Below are positions 37,387 through 46,566 of a stretch of 57,841 nucleotides of DNA, in pieces. The DNA lies in contig JBBQWZ010000045.1 in the NCBI GenBank assembly GCA_038210135.1, forward strand, positions 1 to 57,841, written 5' to 3'. Every line of letters begins with the position of its first letter. Position 1 is the stretch's first letter. The notes below the pieces were generated by a model. That model was not told where the DNA came from. It did no database searches and saw only the letters and a list, made by a program, of their open reading frames with translations. Origin of the DNA: JBBQWZ01 sp038210135 (GTDB taxonomy: Bacteria > Acidobacteriota > Terriglobia > Bryobacterales > Bryobacteraceae). The translations under genes were made by a program, and so were the position numbers.

Positions 37387-39742
37387 ACCGCAGCCATACA
37401 AACCAAGCCGCGCATCCCAGAACCACCAATGCCGTGGCGGCCGGCACCACCGGAATCCGCCTCGGCAACCGCATCGCGGAATCGCCGTTGAGCACAAACG
37501 CCGCCCAATAGCGCGGATGCGCCAAGCCGCCATCCGCCGCTAGAAACTCGAGCTTCGCCTTCCGCAACGCCTCCACCGCCGGATCGCCATCCGCCAAGTG
37601 GCGGTAGAAGCGGCGCATCAGTTCGGCCGACGACTGGTCGCCGACGCGCCACAGTGTCGAAATCGTCGCATCCGAGCCTGCCGTCAGAAACGCGCGGCTC
37701 AACGACAGCACGCCTTCCCCCGCTAGCGTCTGGCCCGTTTCCGTATCGCAGGCCGCCAGCGTCACCAGCCGCGTTCCGTGCAGATTCAACGCCGCGATCT
37801 CTTTTGCAAACAGGAAATCCGCAGGTCCATTGGCAGTGGCACTCGAAAATACCAGCCGCGAACGATCCGCGTCTTCGAGATCCGCAATCGCGTGTGTCGC
37901 GAAGTGCAGCACCGGCGCCGGAGCCTGATTCGCTGGCGCGACATAGCTCTTCCGATCGTCGACGCCAATGTGAAGATCCCGCTTGCCGCCGACAATCGCC
38001 GCCACGTCGATCGCTTCCTGGCGCGCTCCCGCCAACGGAACCAACTCCGCCGCGTACAACGACCCTGCCGGCGCTGTGCCGTACACCGGATCCGCAAACG
38101 CGGTCACCACGCGGCTCCAGGGTCCGCGCCAGCCCGGCGATTCCGCCGCATGGATCGCCAGCGACGCCGACGGCAGATAGCTGATCGCATAGCGCTCGAT
38201 CAGCAGCTTTCCGCCCGCCGGCAGCGCCTCAAAAGGAATCGCGGCCAGGCCCCCATCGAGCACGATCGCCAGCCGCGTTGTCGTTCCCGGCAGATCGCTG
38301 ACGACTCCTAGAATGGCATCGCCGATCGCGGTAGCCGTCTGCTTCCAGCTCGGCGAGCCTTCGCGTAGCGCGCTCGTCAACGCGGCAATCGCGCTCTCCT
38401 CCGGAACCATAAAACGCCGCGTTCCGAAACGGCCGCCCGCGATCCACAACACGCCGCCCTGCGTGCCGCTCACCCAGTATTCGAGCAAAGCGGTTCCGCT
38501 CGGAATGCGCGCCGCGACCTCTTGCAACGTCGTACCGCCGGACTTGTCCTGGAACGAACGCGCGCGGCTCGCCTCCATCAGGCGGAACATCTCCGCCCCA
38601 TTGGGCGACGCACCCCGCAACCGCACCCGAATCGCGCCGTCGTAAACGTTTCGCTTGTCACCCAGAAAACTCGCACGCAAGCTCGTAGTTCCGAGACCGG
38701 TCCGTATCGATTCCACCTGCGCAATCGCTTCCGTATACCGTTCGAGTGCTTCCGGATACGCCTCGCGATCCTCAGCCACCCGGCCCAACGTGTAAATCGC
38801 CTTCCAGGAATCCTCGGTGGACTTGATCTCGGTCGCCACTGCTAGCGCTTTCTTGGCCTGTTCGGAAGCGCCGTCCAGCCGGTGCATCCTGCGTAAAGTC
38901 TCGGCCAGGTACAAATGCGCCTGCGCGATTTCCCGTCGATTCCCGGTGGCGGTCGCCAGGTCCAGCGCGCTCTCAAACGCCTTTTCCGCCTTCGCGAAAT
39001 CCTGGAGGTCCATCGCCAGCACGATGCCCGTGTTCTTGACGATGCCGATCTCGCTATCGCGCTCGCGATTCTTTCGCAGCAGCGCCGCTGCTTCCGTGTA
39101 CTGGCTCATCGCCTTGTATGGATCGCCCAGCCGCCGGTACAACACGCCGATATTCGACAGCATTTGCGCATGCTGCGCGGGCGGCAGCGTCGAAGCTTTT
39201 TCCATTTGCCGGTAAATCGTCAGGGCGCGCTCATACTGGCCCAGCCGCTGGTACAGCACCGCGAGATTCGCTTGCGTCAACTGCCCCAGCCGCGGAGCCC
39301 AATCCGCCTGCTTGTTCGCCGCCACCAGCTTCGCCGCTTCCTCGTACAGCGAATTTGCTTCCGCGTAGCTGCCCATGAAGTACCGGACATTGCCGAGGTC
39401 GTTGAGCGTCGCCGTCTGGCTGAAAACCAACTGATGCGCCCGCGCCACGCCGACCGATTTCTCGAAAGCCGCCACCGCTTCCGGATACCGCGCCCGATAC
39501 ACTTCCGCCTGGCCCGCAATGCCCCAGCAAACGGCTTCGCCTTCAGGCGCCTGCAATCCCTGAAACAGCGCCGCGCATTCCGCGCCATGATCCGCCGCCT
39601 GCGCATATTGGCCGAGGCCAAGTTCAGACTCGCCGCGAGTCCGAATGACCTGCGCACGCAATAGGTCCGCCGGAGCCTGCGCGTGCAATGGCAAAAAGCC
39701 GAGACAGAACACAGCAACCGGAATCTCAATCGCTAGGCGCAT
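37367..39742 (-). CDS. CHAT-domain protein with TPR repeats and C-terminal membrane anchor
   Basis: A 791-residue protein. Residues 1-22 look like a signal peptide. Residues 25-345 hold about eight TPR-like repeats (for example LNDLGNVRYFMGSYAEANSLY). Residues 400-750 are a CHAT domain, a caspase/separase-like peptidase fold. The dyad is visible as His617 in HFATHA and Cys665 in LAACDT, followed by GEGVLSLSRAFL and STLWRVGD. A last helix at about 763-785 should anchor it in the membrane, with a short basic tail (LRFRTRTA). Such proteins are thought to be proteases activated by partners binding the TPRs. The ATG at 39742 is chosen because it opens the signal peptide. It converges on the sigma/anti-sigma/IPT operon. 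Confidence 0.84.
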   Translation of the reverse strand: MRLAIEIPVAVFCLGFLPLHAQAPADLLRAQVIRTRGESELGLGQYAQAADHGAECAALFQGLQAPEGEAVCWGIAGQAEVYRARYPEAVAAFEKSVGVARAHQLVFSQTATLNDLGNVRYFMGSYAEANSLYEEAAKLVAANKQADWAPRLGQLTQANLAVLYQRLGQYERALTIYRQMEKASTLPPAQHAQMLSNIGVLYRRLGDPYKAMSQYTEAAALLRKNRERDSEIGIVKNTGIVLAMDLQDFAKAEKAFESALDLATATGNRREIAQAHLYLAETLRRMHRLDGASEQAKKALAVATEIKSTEDSWKAIYTLGRVAEDREAYPEALERYTEAIAQVESIRTGLGTTSLRASFLGDKRNVYDGAIRVRLRGASPNGAEMFRLMEASRARSFQDKSGGTTLQEVAARIPSGTALLEYWVSGTQGGVLWIAGGRFGTRRFMVPEESAIAALTSALREGSPSWKQTATAIGDAILGVVSDLPGTTTRLAIVLDGGLAAIPFEALPAGGKLLIERYAISYLPSASLAIHAAESPGWRGPWSRVVTAFADPVYGTAPAGSLYAAELVPLAGARQEAIDVAAIVGGKRDLHIGVDDRKSYVAPANQAPAPVLHFATHAIADLEDADRSRLVFSSATANGPADFLFAKEIAALNLHGTRLVTLAACDTETGQTLAGEGVLSLSRAFLTAGSDATISTLWRVGDQSSAELMRRFYRHLADGDPAVEALRKAKLEFLAADGGLAHPRYWAAFVLNGDSAMRLPRRIPVVPAATALVVLGCAAWFVWLRFRTRTA

Positions 39743-39820
39743 TGCCTGTTCGATTCTAACGGAGCGGCATCGCTCGGAAGGCACGCACGCCGCCGCGCGT
39801 CTCAGAGTAGTCTATATAAG

Positions 39821-40708
39821 TTGCACCCGCTGGTCAGTATCGTAACTCCAAGCCTCAATATGGCGGAGTATCTTGAGGCGACGATTCTTAGCGTCCTCGC
39901 TCAGGATTATTCGCCAATCGAATACATCATCCTCGATGCGGAATCCACCGACCACACGCCCGAAATCCTGAAGCGCTACGCGGATCGCGTCACCGTCATC
40001 GTCGCCCCTGACGACGGGCCCGCCGATTCCATCCATAAAGGACTGCTCCGGGCGAAAGGCGAAATTGTAGCCTGGCTCAGCGCCGACGACCTGCTTCTGC
40101 CGGACGCTGTCCGTTCCGCCGTCGAAGCCCTCGCCAATCATCCGGAAGCGCTCGGCGTCTACGGCGACGCCCAGTGGATTCAGGCCAACGGGAAAGTCAT
40201 TGGCGCCTACCCGACGCATACTTACGACAGGCACCTCCTGGATCGCGAATGCTTCATCTGCCAGCCCGCCTGCTTCTTTCGTAAGGACGCCTACTCCGTC
40301 GCCCGAGGCATCGATCCGCATCTTCGCTACACCTTCGATTGGGATCTTTGGATCCGCATGGCCGGCATTGGTCCGTTCGCCCACGTGCGCGGACTCTGGG
40401 CGCAGTCGCGAATGCACTCCTCGAATCTCACTCTCGGACAGCGCGGCCAGGTTCTTGACGAATCCATTGCGCTGCTGCGCCGCCACACCGCCTACGTCCC
40501 AGTCCGCTGGGTCTACGGCTGGATGAGCTACCAGGATCGGCCCTCCGATCAATTCTTCGATGTTCCTCCCCGATCCGCCTGGCGCTATTTGCGGACCTTA
40601 TGGCTCGGCGCGCAGTGGAATAAAGGCCAGATCGGGCGATATGCGGGAGAATGGATCCAAGGACTCCGTGCGTATCGCCCTTTTGCAAATCGACCCGACC
40701 GCGGGTGA
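39821..40708 (+). CDS. Family 2 glycosyltransferase
   Basis: A 295-residue GT-A-fold glycosyltransferase that moves a sugar from a nucleotide donor to an unknown acceptor, probably for polysaccharide. The nucleotide-binding N terminus is clear (HPLVSIVTPSLNMAEYLEAT and LDAESTDHTPEIL). The metal-binding DXD-like motif appears as WLSADDLLLPDA, and a C-terminal DWDLWIRMA motif matches the WecA-like/GT2 acceptor region. The TTG at 39821 is the only start that keeps the first beta strand. No ribosome-binding site is visible. Its last 41 bases overlap nadE. Confidence 0.83.
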   Translation: MHPLVSIVTPSLNMAEYLEATILSVLAQDYSPIEYIILDAESTDHTPEILKRYADRVTVIVAPDDGPADSIHKGLLRAKGEIVAWLSADDLLLPDAVRSAVEALANHPEALGVYGDAQWIQANGKVIGAYPTHTYDRHLLDRECFICQPACFFRKDAYSVARGIDPHLRYTFDWDLWIRMAGIGPFAHVRGLWAQSRMHSSNLTLGQRGQVLDESIALLRRHTAYVPVRWVYGWMSYQDRPSDQFFDVPPRSAWRYLRTLWLGAQWNKGQIGRYAGEWIQGLRAYRPFANRPDRG

Positions 40709-42305
40709 CCTTTCTGGAAATGCCGCGCGCATTCTCGCCGCCGCCCGGCGCGCGAAGGAAGCCGGCGCCGACCTCGCCGTTACCTCCGAACTGGCCCTGA
40801 TGGGCTATCTGCCGCGCGACTTGCTGATGAGCCGCGGCTTCGTCGAACGCAGCCGGATCGCCCTCGAATCGCTCGCCGCCGAGCTCGCCGGCGGACCCGC
40901 CTTGCTGGTCGGCGTCGCCACCGCGAATCAGGAAGTCGAAGGCCGCCCCCTCCGCAACAGCGCCGTCCTGCTCGAGAACGGGCGCGTCGGCCAGGCGTTC
41001 CATAAAACGCTTCTCCCCACCTACGACGTCTTCGACGAGGACCGCTATTTCGAGGCTGGCTGCGGTCCGCAAATCCTCGAATTTCGCGGCAAGCGCCTCG
41101 GCATCAGCATCTGCGAGGACGTCTGGAATGACCGCGATTATTGGCAGCGGCGCCGCTATCACCAGGATCCAATTGCCGTCCTATCCGCTGCTGGCGCGGA
41201 GATGATCGTGAACTTGTCCGCGTCCCCCTTTGTCGCCGGCAAACAGGAAATGCGCGAGCGCATGCTCGGCCACCTGGCGAAGAAACACGCGCTGCCGCTG
41301 GTCTACGTCAATCAGGTCGGCGGCAACGACGACCTCATCTTCGACGGGCGTAGTTGCGGCTTCGACGCCTCCGGCCAATTGATCGCCCGCGCCCAAGGAT
41401 TCACCGAAGACGCCATCGTTCTCGAAACCGATCCGATGCAAGGCGCGATAGCCGCCGACGACTTCGCCGCCGAAGCCGAGATATGGAACGCCCTTGTCCT
41501 CGGCGTTCGCGACTACGCCCGCAAGACTGGATTTCGCAAAGTGCAGCTCGGCCTTTCTGGCGGAATCGACTCCGCCCTCACCGCCGCCATCGCCGTCGAA
41601 GCCATGGGTCCAGAGAACGTTCTCGGCGTGCTCATGCCCAGCCCGTATTCGAGCCAGGGCAGCATCGACGATTCCCTCGAACTCGCTCGGCACTTGGGTA
41701 TCCGCACGCTCACTCTGCCGATCGAAGATGTCATGCGGGCATTCGATCGAACCCTCAAGGACGCCTTCGCCGGCTATAAAGAGGACGTCACCGAAGAGAA
41801 CATCCAGTCCCGCATTCGCGGCAATCTGCTGATGGCTCTCTCGAACAAATACGGCTCCCTGCTGCTCACCACCGGCAACAAGAGCGAGCTTGCGGTCGGC
41901 TACTGCACCCTCTACGGCGACATGTCCGGCGGCCTCGCCGTCATCGCGGACCTGCCCAAATTGATGGTGTACCGCCTCTCTCGCTGGCGCAATCAAACCC
42001 GCTTCGAGATTCCGGAATCCACCATTTCCAAGCCGCCCTCCGCCGAGCTGAAGCCCAATCAAACCGACCAGGATTCGCTGCCGCCTTACGAAATCCTGGA
42101 CGAAATTCTAGAGCGCCACGTCGAGCAGAGTCAGTCCGCGGAAGAGATCATCGCCCAAGGCTTCGACGAAGCCACGGTCCGCCGCGTCCTCCGCCTGGTC
42201 CGCATCGCCGAGTTCAAGCGCAAGCAGGCCGCCCCGGGATTGAAGGTCACTTCGAGAGCCTTCGGCACGGGCTGGCGGATGCCCATCGCGCGCGGAGGCG
42301 AATAG
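40668..42305 (+). CDS. nadE: Glutamine-dependent NAD+ synthetase
   Basis: This cytoplasmic enzyme makes NAD+ from deamido-NAD+, ATP and glutamine. The 545-residue protein joins an N-terminal nitrilase-type glutaminase (Glu41 in SELALMGY, Lys113 in FHKTLLP, Cys149 in ISICEDVW) to a C-terminal synthetase domain. The P-loop SGGIDSAL is at 297-304, and later blocks include GNKSELAVGYCTLYGDM. Length fits the family. The GTG at 40668 is preferred because AAGGA lies four bases upstream and the protein then begins RIALLQIDPTAGD, the conserved first strand. This start nests inside the end of the glycosyltransferase gene. Confidence 0.93.
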   Translation: MRIALLQIDPTAGDLSGNAARILAAARRAKEAGADLAVTSELALMGYLPRDLLMSRGFVERSRIALESLAAELAGGPALLVGVATANQEVEGRPLRNSAVLLENGRVGQAFHKTLLPTYDVFDEDRYFEAGCGPQILEFRGKRLGISICEDVWNDRDYWQRRRYHQDPIAVLSAAGAEMIVNLSASPFVAGKQEMRERMLGHLAKKHALPLVYVNQVGGNDDLIFDGRSCGFDASGQLIARAQGFTEDAIVLETDPMQGAIAADDFAAEAEIWNALVLGVRDYARKTGFRKVQLGLSGGIDSALTAAIAVEAMGPENVLGVLMPSPYSSQGSIDDSLELARHLGIRTLTLPIEDVMRAFDRTLKDAFAGYKEDVTEENIQSRIRGNLLMALSNKYGSLLLTTGNKSELAVGYCTLYGDMSGGLAVIADLPKLMVYRLSRWRNQTRFEIPESTISKPPSAELKPNQTDQDSLPPYEILDEILERHVEQSQSAEEIIAQGFDEATVRRVLRLVRIAEFKRKQAAPGLKVTSRAFGTGWRMPIARGGE

Positions 42306-42369
42306 CCATGAAGCTCGAGCTTTTGTTTACCCGATGCGTGTGTAGTATGAGCTTAGGGAAGGCTCCGCG

Positions 42370-42663
42370 ATGACCACGATCCATGTTCTGCACGAGAAGC
42401 GCGCCGAAATCATGGCCGTTGCCGGTCGGCATGGCACAGGAAATGTCCGAATCTTCGGATCGATTTCGAGAGGCGATAATCGCCCTGAAAGCGACGTGGA
42501 CTTACTGGTAGATGTGATTGGCCCGACGCCACCTTGGTTTCCTGGCGGCCTCCAAGCGGATCTGGAAGATCTTTTAGGCCGCAAAGTGGATCTTGTCCTC
42601 AGCCGTTCGCTGAGTCCCGTGATTCGGGACACCGTTATGCGGGACGCGATTCCCTTGTCCTAA
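42370..42663 (+). CDS. Minimal nucleotidyltransferase (MNT/MntA-like), no HepT partner
   Basis: A 97-residue protein with the nucleotidyltransferase signature GS-x3-RGD-x5-SDVDLLVD (Gly30 to Asp48). Asp42 and Asp44 act as likely metal ligands. MntA-type proteins AMPylate HepT toxins in type VII toxin-antitoxin pairs and are usually followed directly by a hepT gene. Here the next gene is a convergent gamma-glutamylcyclotransferase and no HEPN-like protein (R-x4-6-H motif) is seen. AGGGAAGG at 42356-42363 is a good ribosome-binding site. It could be a solitary antitoxin or have another role. Confidence 0.8.
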   Translation: MTTIHVLHEKRAEIMAVAGRHGTGNVRIFGSISRGDNRPESDVDLLVDVIGPTPPWFPGGLQADLEDLLGRKVDLVLSRSLSPVIRDTVMRDAIPLS

Positions 42664-42674
42664 CTCTCCAGCAC

Positions 42675-43058
42675 TTAGACTGAGCCAGCCACATCCGCCC
42701 AATCGCCGGATTCGATCCGCGCTTTGCCTTCGACCGAAGCCTTATAGAAATAGGTCCAGGCGTCCAGTTGCGCGCCGTCTCCCATGTCGATCACCGCGAT
42801 GATCCGCTCGTAATCCGGCCCTTCGAATTCGTCCAGCACGCGAAACGTGGCGTCCGCGTCGTGGAGTTTCCACATTTCGCCCGTCACCCATTCGCCAGCA
42901 TCGCCCGGAATCATCGCCGGATGCCACGAAATCCGGAACAGCTTTCCGATTGTGCGCCCCGACTGCAGAAACGTCGCGCCCGTTGAAAACATGTCCGCCT
43001 TGCTGTTCGGAACCAGTCTCCGCAGCGTGCCATACACAAACAAACGATCACAGGTCAT
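42675..43058 (-). CDS. Gamma-glutamylcyclotransferase (AIG2/GGCT-like)
   Basis: A 127-residue protein of the gamma-glutamylcyclotransferase fold, which turns gamma-glutamyl peptides into 5-oxoproline. The substrate loop FVYGTLRR is at residues 7-14, and the catalytic Glu is likely Glu79 in LDEFEGPDY. Size matches bacterial members. The start overlaps the stop of the S9 peptidase gene by four bases (43055-43058), so the two are translated together. This suggests linked peptide breakdown, although one protein is exported and this one lacks a signal peptide. Confidence 0.82.
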   Translation of the reverse strand: MTCDRLFVYGTLRRLVPNSKADMFSTGATFLQSGRTIGKLFRISWHPAMIPGDAGEWVTGEMWKLHDADATFRVLDEFEGPDYERIIAVIDMGDGAQLDAWTYFYKASVEGKARIESGDWADVAGSV

Positions 43059-45568
43059 TTTTTAAGATTCGTTTCAAATAGTTTGAAAATTCGCTTGTAC
43101 TCGTCGGCCCAACTGGATGGCTCGACGAATCCGTGATCCTCCACCGGATACACCGCCAATTCCCAATTCTCCTTGCGGAGCTCGATCAGCCGCTGCACCA
43201 AGCGTACGCTGTCTTGAAAGTGAACGTTCGTATCCACCATCCCGTGGCAGATCAGCAGCGCGCCCTTAAAATTTTGCGCGAAATAAATTGGCCCTGACTT
43301 CCGGTACGCCTCCGCATCTTTTTGCGGCAGGTTCAAAATATTCGACGTGTAGCCGTGATTGTAATGAGCCCAGTCCGTAACCGGCCGCAGCGCAGCCCCC
43401 GCCGCGAACACATCCGGAGCCGTGAACATCGCCATCAGCGTGATGAATCCGCCATAACTGCCGCCATACAGGCCGATCCTCTTCGGATCCACCCCGTGCT
43501 GCGACACCAGCCACTTCGCCGCATCCACGTGATCGTCCAGATCTTTGCCGCCCATGTGACGATAGATTCCCGTGCGCCATTCGCGTCCGTATCCAGCTGA
43601 TCCTCTGTAATCGATATCGATCACCGTGTAGCCCTTTTCCATCAGAAAATGATGAAAAAGGAAGTTCGGAGCATACTGCGACCAATACCGGTGGACGTTC
43701 TGCAAGTAGCCGGCGCCATGCACGAACATCACCGCCGGACCGCCCTTCTTGAAATTCGCCGGCTTATAAATCCGCGCCGGAATCTTCGCGCCGTCGCGCG
43801 CCGGAATCTCGACGATCGGCACGTCGATCCACGTATGCGCCGTGAATTCCGGATTCGGCGAAGTGGTCAACTTCGTCCACACGCTCGGCGCGGACCCACC
43901 CATGCCGTATGAGTAAAGCTCCGGCGGACGGTTCGTGTAGGAATAGATATCCGCGATCCACTTCTCATCGCGCGACATCACCGTCTGGTGCGAGCCTGAA
44001 GCGGTGGTAATGCGCGTCCGCGTGCCGCCGTCCACGCTCATCGAGTACAGATTCTTCTCGCCGAAATGCGCTTCGCTGCTGGTCAGGTAAAACGTCTTCG
44101 CATCGTTCGAGAGCTTCACGCCCGACACCTCGAACTTGCCCGAAGTTAACTGCTTCGCATCGCCGCCCGAATACGCAAGCGTGTACAGATGCGCGTACCC
44201 GTCGCGCTCGCTCTCGAAGTACACCGTCTCGTTATCTTTCAGCCAACCCAGCGTGAAGGAGCCCGGTCCATCCACCCACGCGTCGTCATGCTCGGTATTC
44301 AACGTCCGCGCCTTGCCGGTAAGCGGATCGACAGCTAGAATCCAGCGATCCTTGTTGTCCGCCGCACGGGCCATCACGATCATCTTCGACCCGTCGTCGG
44401 ACCACAGCGGCATCTGCAGCTGAATCTCACGATCCTTGTTCACCGTATCGACGATGCCCGTATCGATGAATTTCGATTCGCCCGTCACCGCGTCGAGCAG
44501 CACAATCCGATTCCGCCCCTGCGTGTCGCCTACATTCGTCCGCGATCCGATGTCCTCGACGTAAGCCGATTCCGTGACGTAATTCGGAACAATCGTAGTC
44601 TTCGATCGATCTCCCGTCTCCGTCAGCATCACGGCAACGTACTTGCCATCCGGCGCGAGTTGCATCTGCGGCGCGGTATTCCGTGGCGGAAGGTTGAACG
44701 GCTTGCGCGGCTCCTCTTTCTTCCGCTTCGCTTCCGCTTCCTCGCGCCGTTTCGCCCGCTCGCGGACCACTTCGAGGAGGTCGCGTTCTTCTTTCTTGAG
44801 AAACTCCTGGCTGTCCGTGCCCTTCTGTTCGCCCGTGCCCGTGCCAGTGGCCGCGCCACCCGCCACCGGCGGACCGCCACCCTGACGGCCGCCGCCTTGC
44901 CCGCGTCCGCCGCCCGCGCCAATCACAGGAGCCGCCGCTGCCCCTGGAATACCCGCCGCCGCGCGGATATCCGTAATCTGTTCGAGCATCCCGCCATTAA
45001 GCGACAGCAGGTACAACTGGCCCCCGCGCACAAACGAAACCTTTTTGCCATCCGGCGTGAACCGCGGATTCGTCTCCGCCTCACTCGTCTTAGTCAGCTG
45101 ACGCCGTGTATCCGTTTCGTGATCCCAAATGAAAAGATCGCCCTGCGCCGCGTACACCGTGGAGCGTCGGTCTTTGCTTAAATCGCCGCCGCCGCCGAAC
45201 CCGCCGAATCGCCCGCCTCCGCCGCCATCAAACGACGGTGGCACCAGCTTCACTTCATCATCGGTCAGCTTCCGCAGGCCCGAACCATCGCGGTTCACGA
45301 CATACGTGTCATTCGGAGCGCCGCGCGCGTCGTTATATTTCTTCCACGAAAAATAGATCTTCTGTCCGTCGCCCGAAAACCGCGGAGCGCTGGGTTCATA
45401 ACCCACCAATTCCGCCCCCCGCATCACCAGGTCGATCGTCAACTCCCGCCTCGGCGGCGTCATCGGAGCCGACTGCGCCTTCGCCGGAGCGCTCTGCGCC
45501 CGCAGCGACGAAAGCGGGCCAAATACGAGGAGAAACAGCGAGAACACGGCAACTTGCTTCTGAACCAT
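43055..45568 (-). CDS. Secreted S9 family peptidase (dipeptidyl-peptidase IV-like) with Gly-rich insertions
   Basis: An 837-residue exported serine peptidase. The signal peptide covers about residues 1-24. A TolB/DPPIV-type propeller covers 50-590. The hydrolase domain (600-837) has the full triad: Ser704 in YGGSYGG, Asp779 in HGMVDT and His812 in EDHGF. Two insertions are unusual. One is a Gly/Phe-rich run (114-128). The other is a Gly/Ala-rich stretch (203-250) followed by a highly charged probable coiled coil (255-292). These may form a linker or binding arm. It is a different subfamily from the S9 enzyme at 564-2531 and is coupled to the gene at 42675-43058. Confidence 0.88.
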   Translation of the reverse strand: MVQKQVAVFSLFLLVFGPLSSLRAQSAPAKAQSAPMTPPRRELTIDLVMRGAELVGYEPSAPRFSGDGQKIYFSWKKYNDARGAPNDTYVVNRDGSGLRKLTDDEVKLVPPSFDGGGGGRFGGFGGGGDLSKDRRSTVYAAQGDLFIWDHETDTRRQLTKTSEAETNPRFTPDGKKVSFVRGGQLYLLSLNGGMLEQITDIRAAAGIPGAAAAPVIGAGGGRGQGGGRQGGGPPVAGGAATGTGTGEQKGTDSQEFLKKEERDLLEVVRERAKRREEAEAKRKKEEPRKPFNLPPRNTAPQMQLAPDGKYVAVMLTETGDRSKTTIVPNYVTESAYVEDIGSRTNVGDTQGRNRIVLLDAVTGESKFIDTGIVDTVNKDREIQLQMPLWSDDGSKMIVMARAADNKDRWILAVDPLTGKARTLNTEHDDAWVDGPGSFTLGWLKDNETVYFESERDGYAHLYTLAYSGGDAKQLTSGKFEVSGVKLSNDAKTFYLTSSEAHFGEKNLYSMSVDGGTRTRITTASGSHQTVMSRDEKWIADIYSYTNRPPELYSYGMGGSAPSVWTKLTTSPNPEFTAHTWIDVPIVEIPARDGAKIPARIYKPANFKKGGPAVMFVHGAGYLQNVHRYWSQYAPNFLFHHFLMEKGYTVIDIDYRGSAGYGREWRTGIYRHMGGKDLDDHVDAAKWLVSQHGVDPKRIGLYGGSYGGFITLMAMFTAPDVFAAGAALRPVTDWAHYNHGYTSNILNLPQKDAEAYRKSGPIYFAQNFKGALLICHGMVDTNVHFQDSVRLVQRLIELRKENWELAVYPVEDHGFVEPSSWADEYKRIFKLFETNLKK

Positions 45569-45600
45569 AAGCCGAAAGGATAGCGCGTATACTGGTTCGC

Positions 45601-46422
45601 GTGAAAGACTTTAGCGGCAAAGTAGCGGTGGTCACCGGCGCCGCCAGCGGAATCGGACTGGCTCTCGCGCGGCGCTTCCACCAAGCGGAAATGCGGCTCG
45701 TGCTGGCTGACAGGAACGAGGCGACCCTCGCCACGGCGGCTTCTGAATTTCCAGGTTCCGTCTCCGTTGTCGTGGACGTTTCGAACCTCGCCGACATCGA
45801 GCGTTTGGCCGACGACGCCTACAAAGCCTTCGGAGCCGTCCACGTCCTTTGCAACAACGCCGGCATCGGATCCGGTCCATATATGACCTGGCAGCACACC
45901 GCGGAAAGCTGGGAAACCGTCCTCGGCGTCAACCTCCGCAGCGTCATCCACGGCGTCCGCGTCTTTGTCCCGCGCATGCTCGCGCAAGCCTCAGAAGGCC
46001 ATATCGTGAACACCGCCTCTATGGCCGGACACGTAGCCGCCCCGCTTATGGGTCCCTACAACGTCACCAAATACGGAGTCGTCGCACTCTCCGAGGTCCT
46101 GCATTACGAGTTGCAGATCGTGCAATCGAAACTGCGCGTCTCCGTGCTGTGCCCTGGCTTCGTCAAAACAAACATTGCCGACAGCGCTCCCCAAGGCGAA
46201 GCGCTCGGCCCCGCGCAGGAACAGTTCCGCGAAATGGTCCGCCAGCGCGTGGCCGACGGCATGTCCGCCGATTCCGTAGCCGAACGCGTCTTTAGCGCCA
46301 TCCGCGACGAGCAGTTTTGGATCATGACCCACGCCGACTACCTGCCCGCGATCATGACCAGAGCCGAATCCATCGTCAGCCAGACCAACCCCCAGCTCCA
46401 GCCTCTAACCAACCCCGATTAA
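45601..46422 (+). CDS. Short-chain dehydrogenase/reductase
   Basis: A 273-residue NAD(P)-dependent oxidoreductase with all classical SDR motifs. TGAASGIG is at 12-19, NNAG at 85-88, Ser140, and Tyr153 with Lys157 in YNVTK. A proline-glycine turn PGFVKTNI follows. The substrate is unknown. Translation starts with GTG at 45601. A TATACT at 45588-45593 could be a -10 element that would leave almost no leader, but no -35 was found. It is transcribed away from the S9 peptidase gene with 32 bases between them. Confidence 0.88.
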   Translation: MKDFSGKVAVVTGAASGIGLALARRFHQAEMRLVLADRNEATLATAASEFPGSVSVVVDVSNLADIERLADDAYKAFGAVHVLCNNAGIGSGPYMTWQHTAESWETVLGVNLRSVIHGVRVFVPRMLAQASEGHIVNTASMAGHVAAPLMGPYNVTKYGVVALSEVLHYELQIVQSKLRVSVLCPGFVKTNIADSAPQGEALGPAQEQFREMVRQRVADGMSADSVAERVFSAIRDEQFWIMTHADYLPAIMTRAESIVSQTNPQLQPLTNPD

Positions 46423-46502
46423 ATGAGCGGGATTGCATTGAACCCCGACCGTAAGGAAGGGGACCACCCCGCAAACCTCCACGGTCAGCGTCGAGCGAAC
46501 CG

Positions 46503-46548
46503 TCGAGGCGCGCACGCAGCGAGGGCGAAGCCCGAGCGCAGTAAGTGC
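46503..46548. repeat. Structured intergenic repeat, copy A
   Basis: The 14 bases TCGAGGCGCGCACG and the nine bases AGTAAGTGC flank 23 bases that fold into a hairpin around GGGC-GAA-GCCC. The same flanks with the same 23-base spacing occur at 51499-51544. GCAC in the left flank can pair with GTGC in the right flank, giving an enclosing stem. Upstream, both copies also share a CTCC...GTCAGCG block (here about 46478-46490). The remaining part of the 144-base gap holds nothing else. Confidence 0.65.
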
Positions 46549-46566
46549 TTTCATCGGCGACCGGAA

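Noticed and set aside
36241..37533. A 430-codon open frame antisense to the IPT-like secreted protein
   Set aside because: It has no recognisable motifs or signal peptide. The opposite strand has a signal peptide and lies just downstream of the anti-sigma gene in the same direction.
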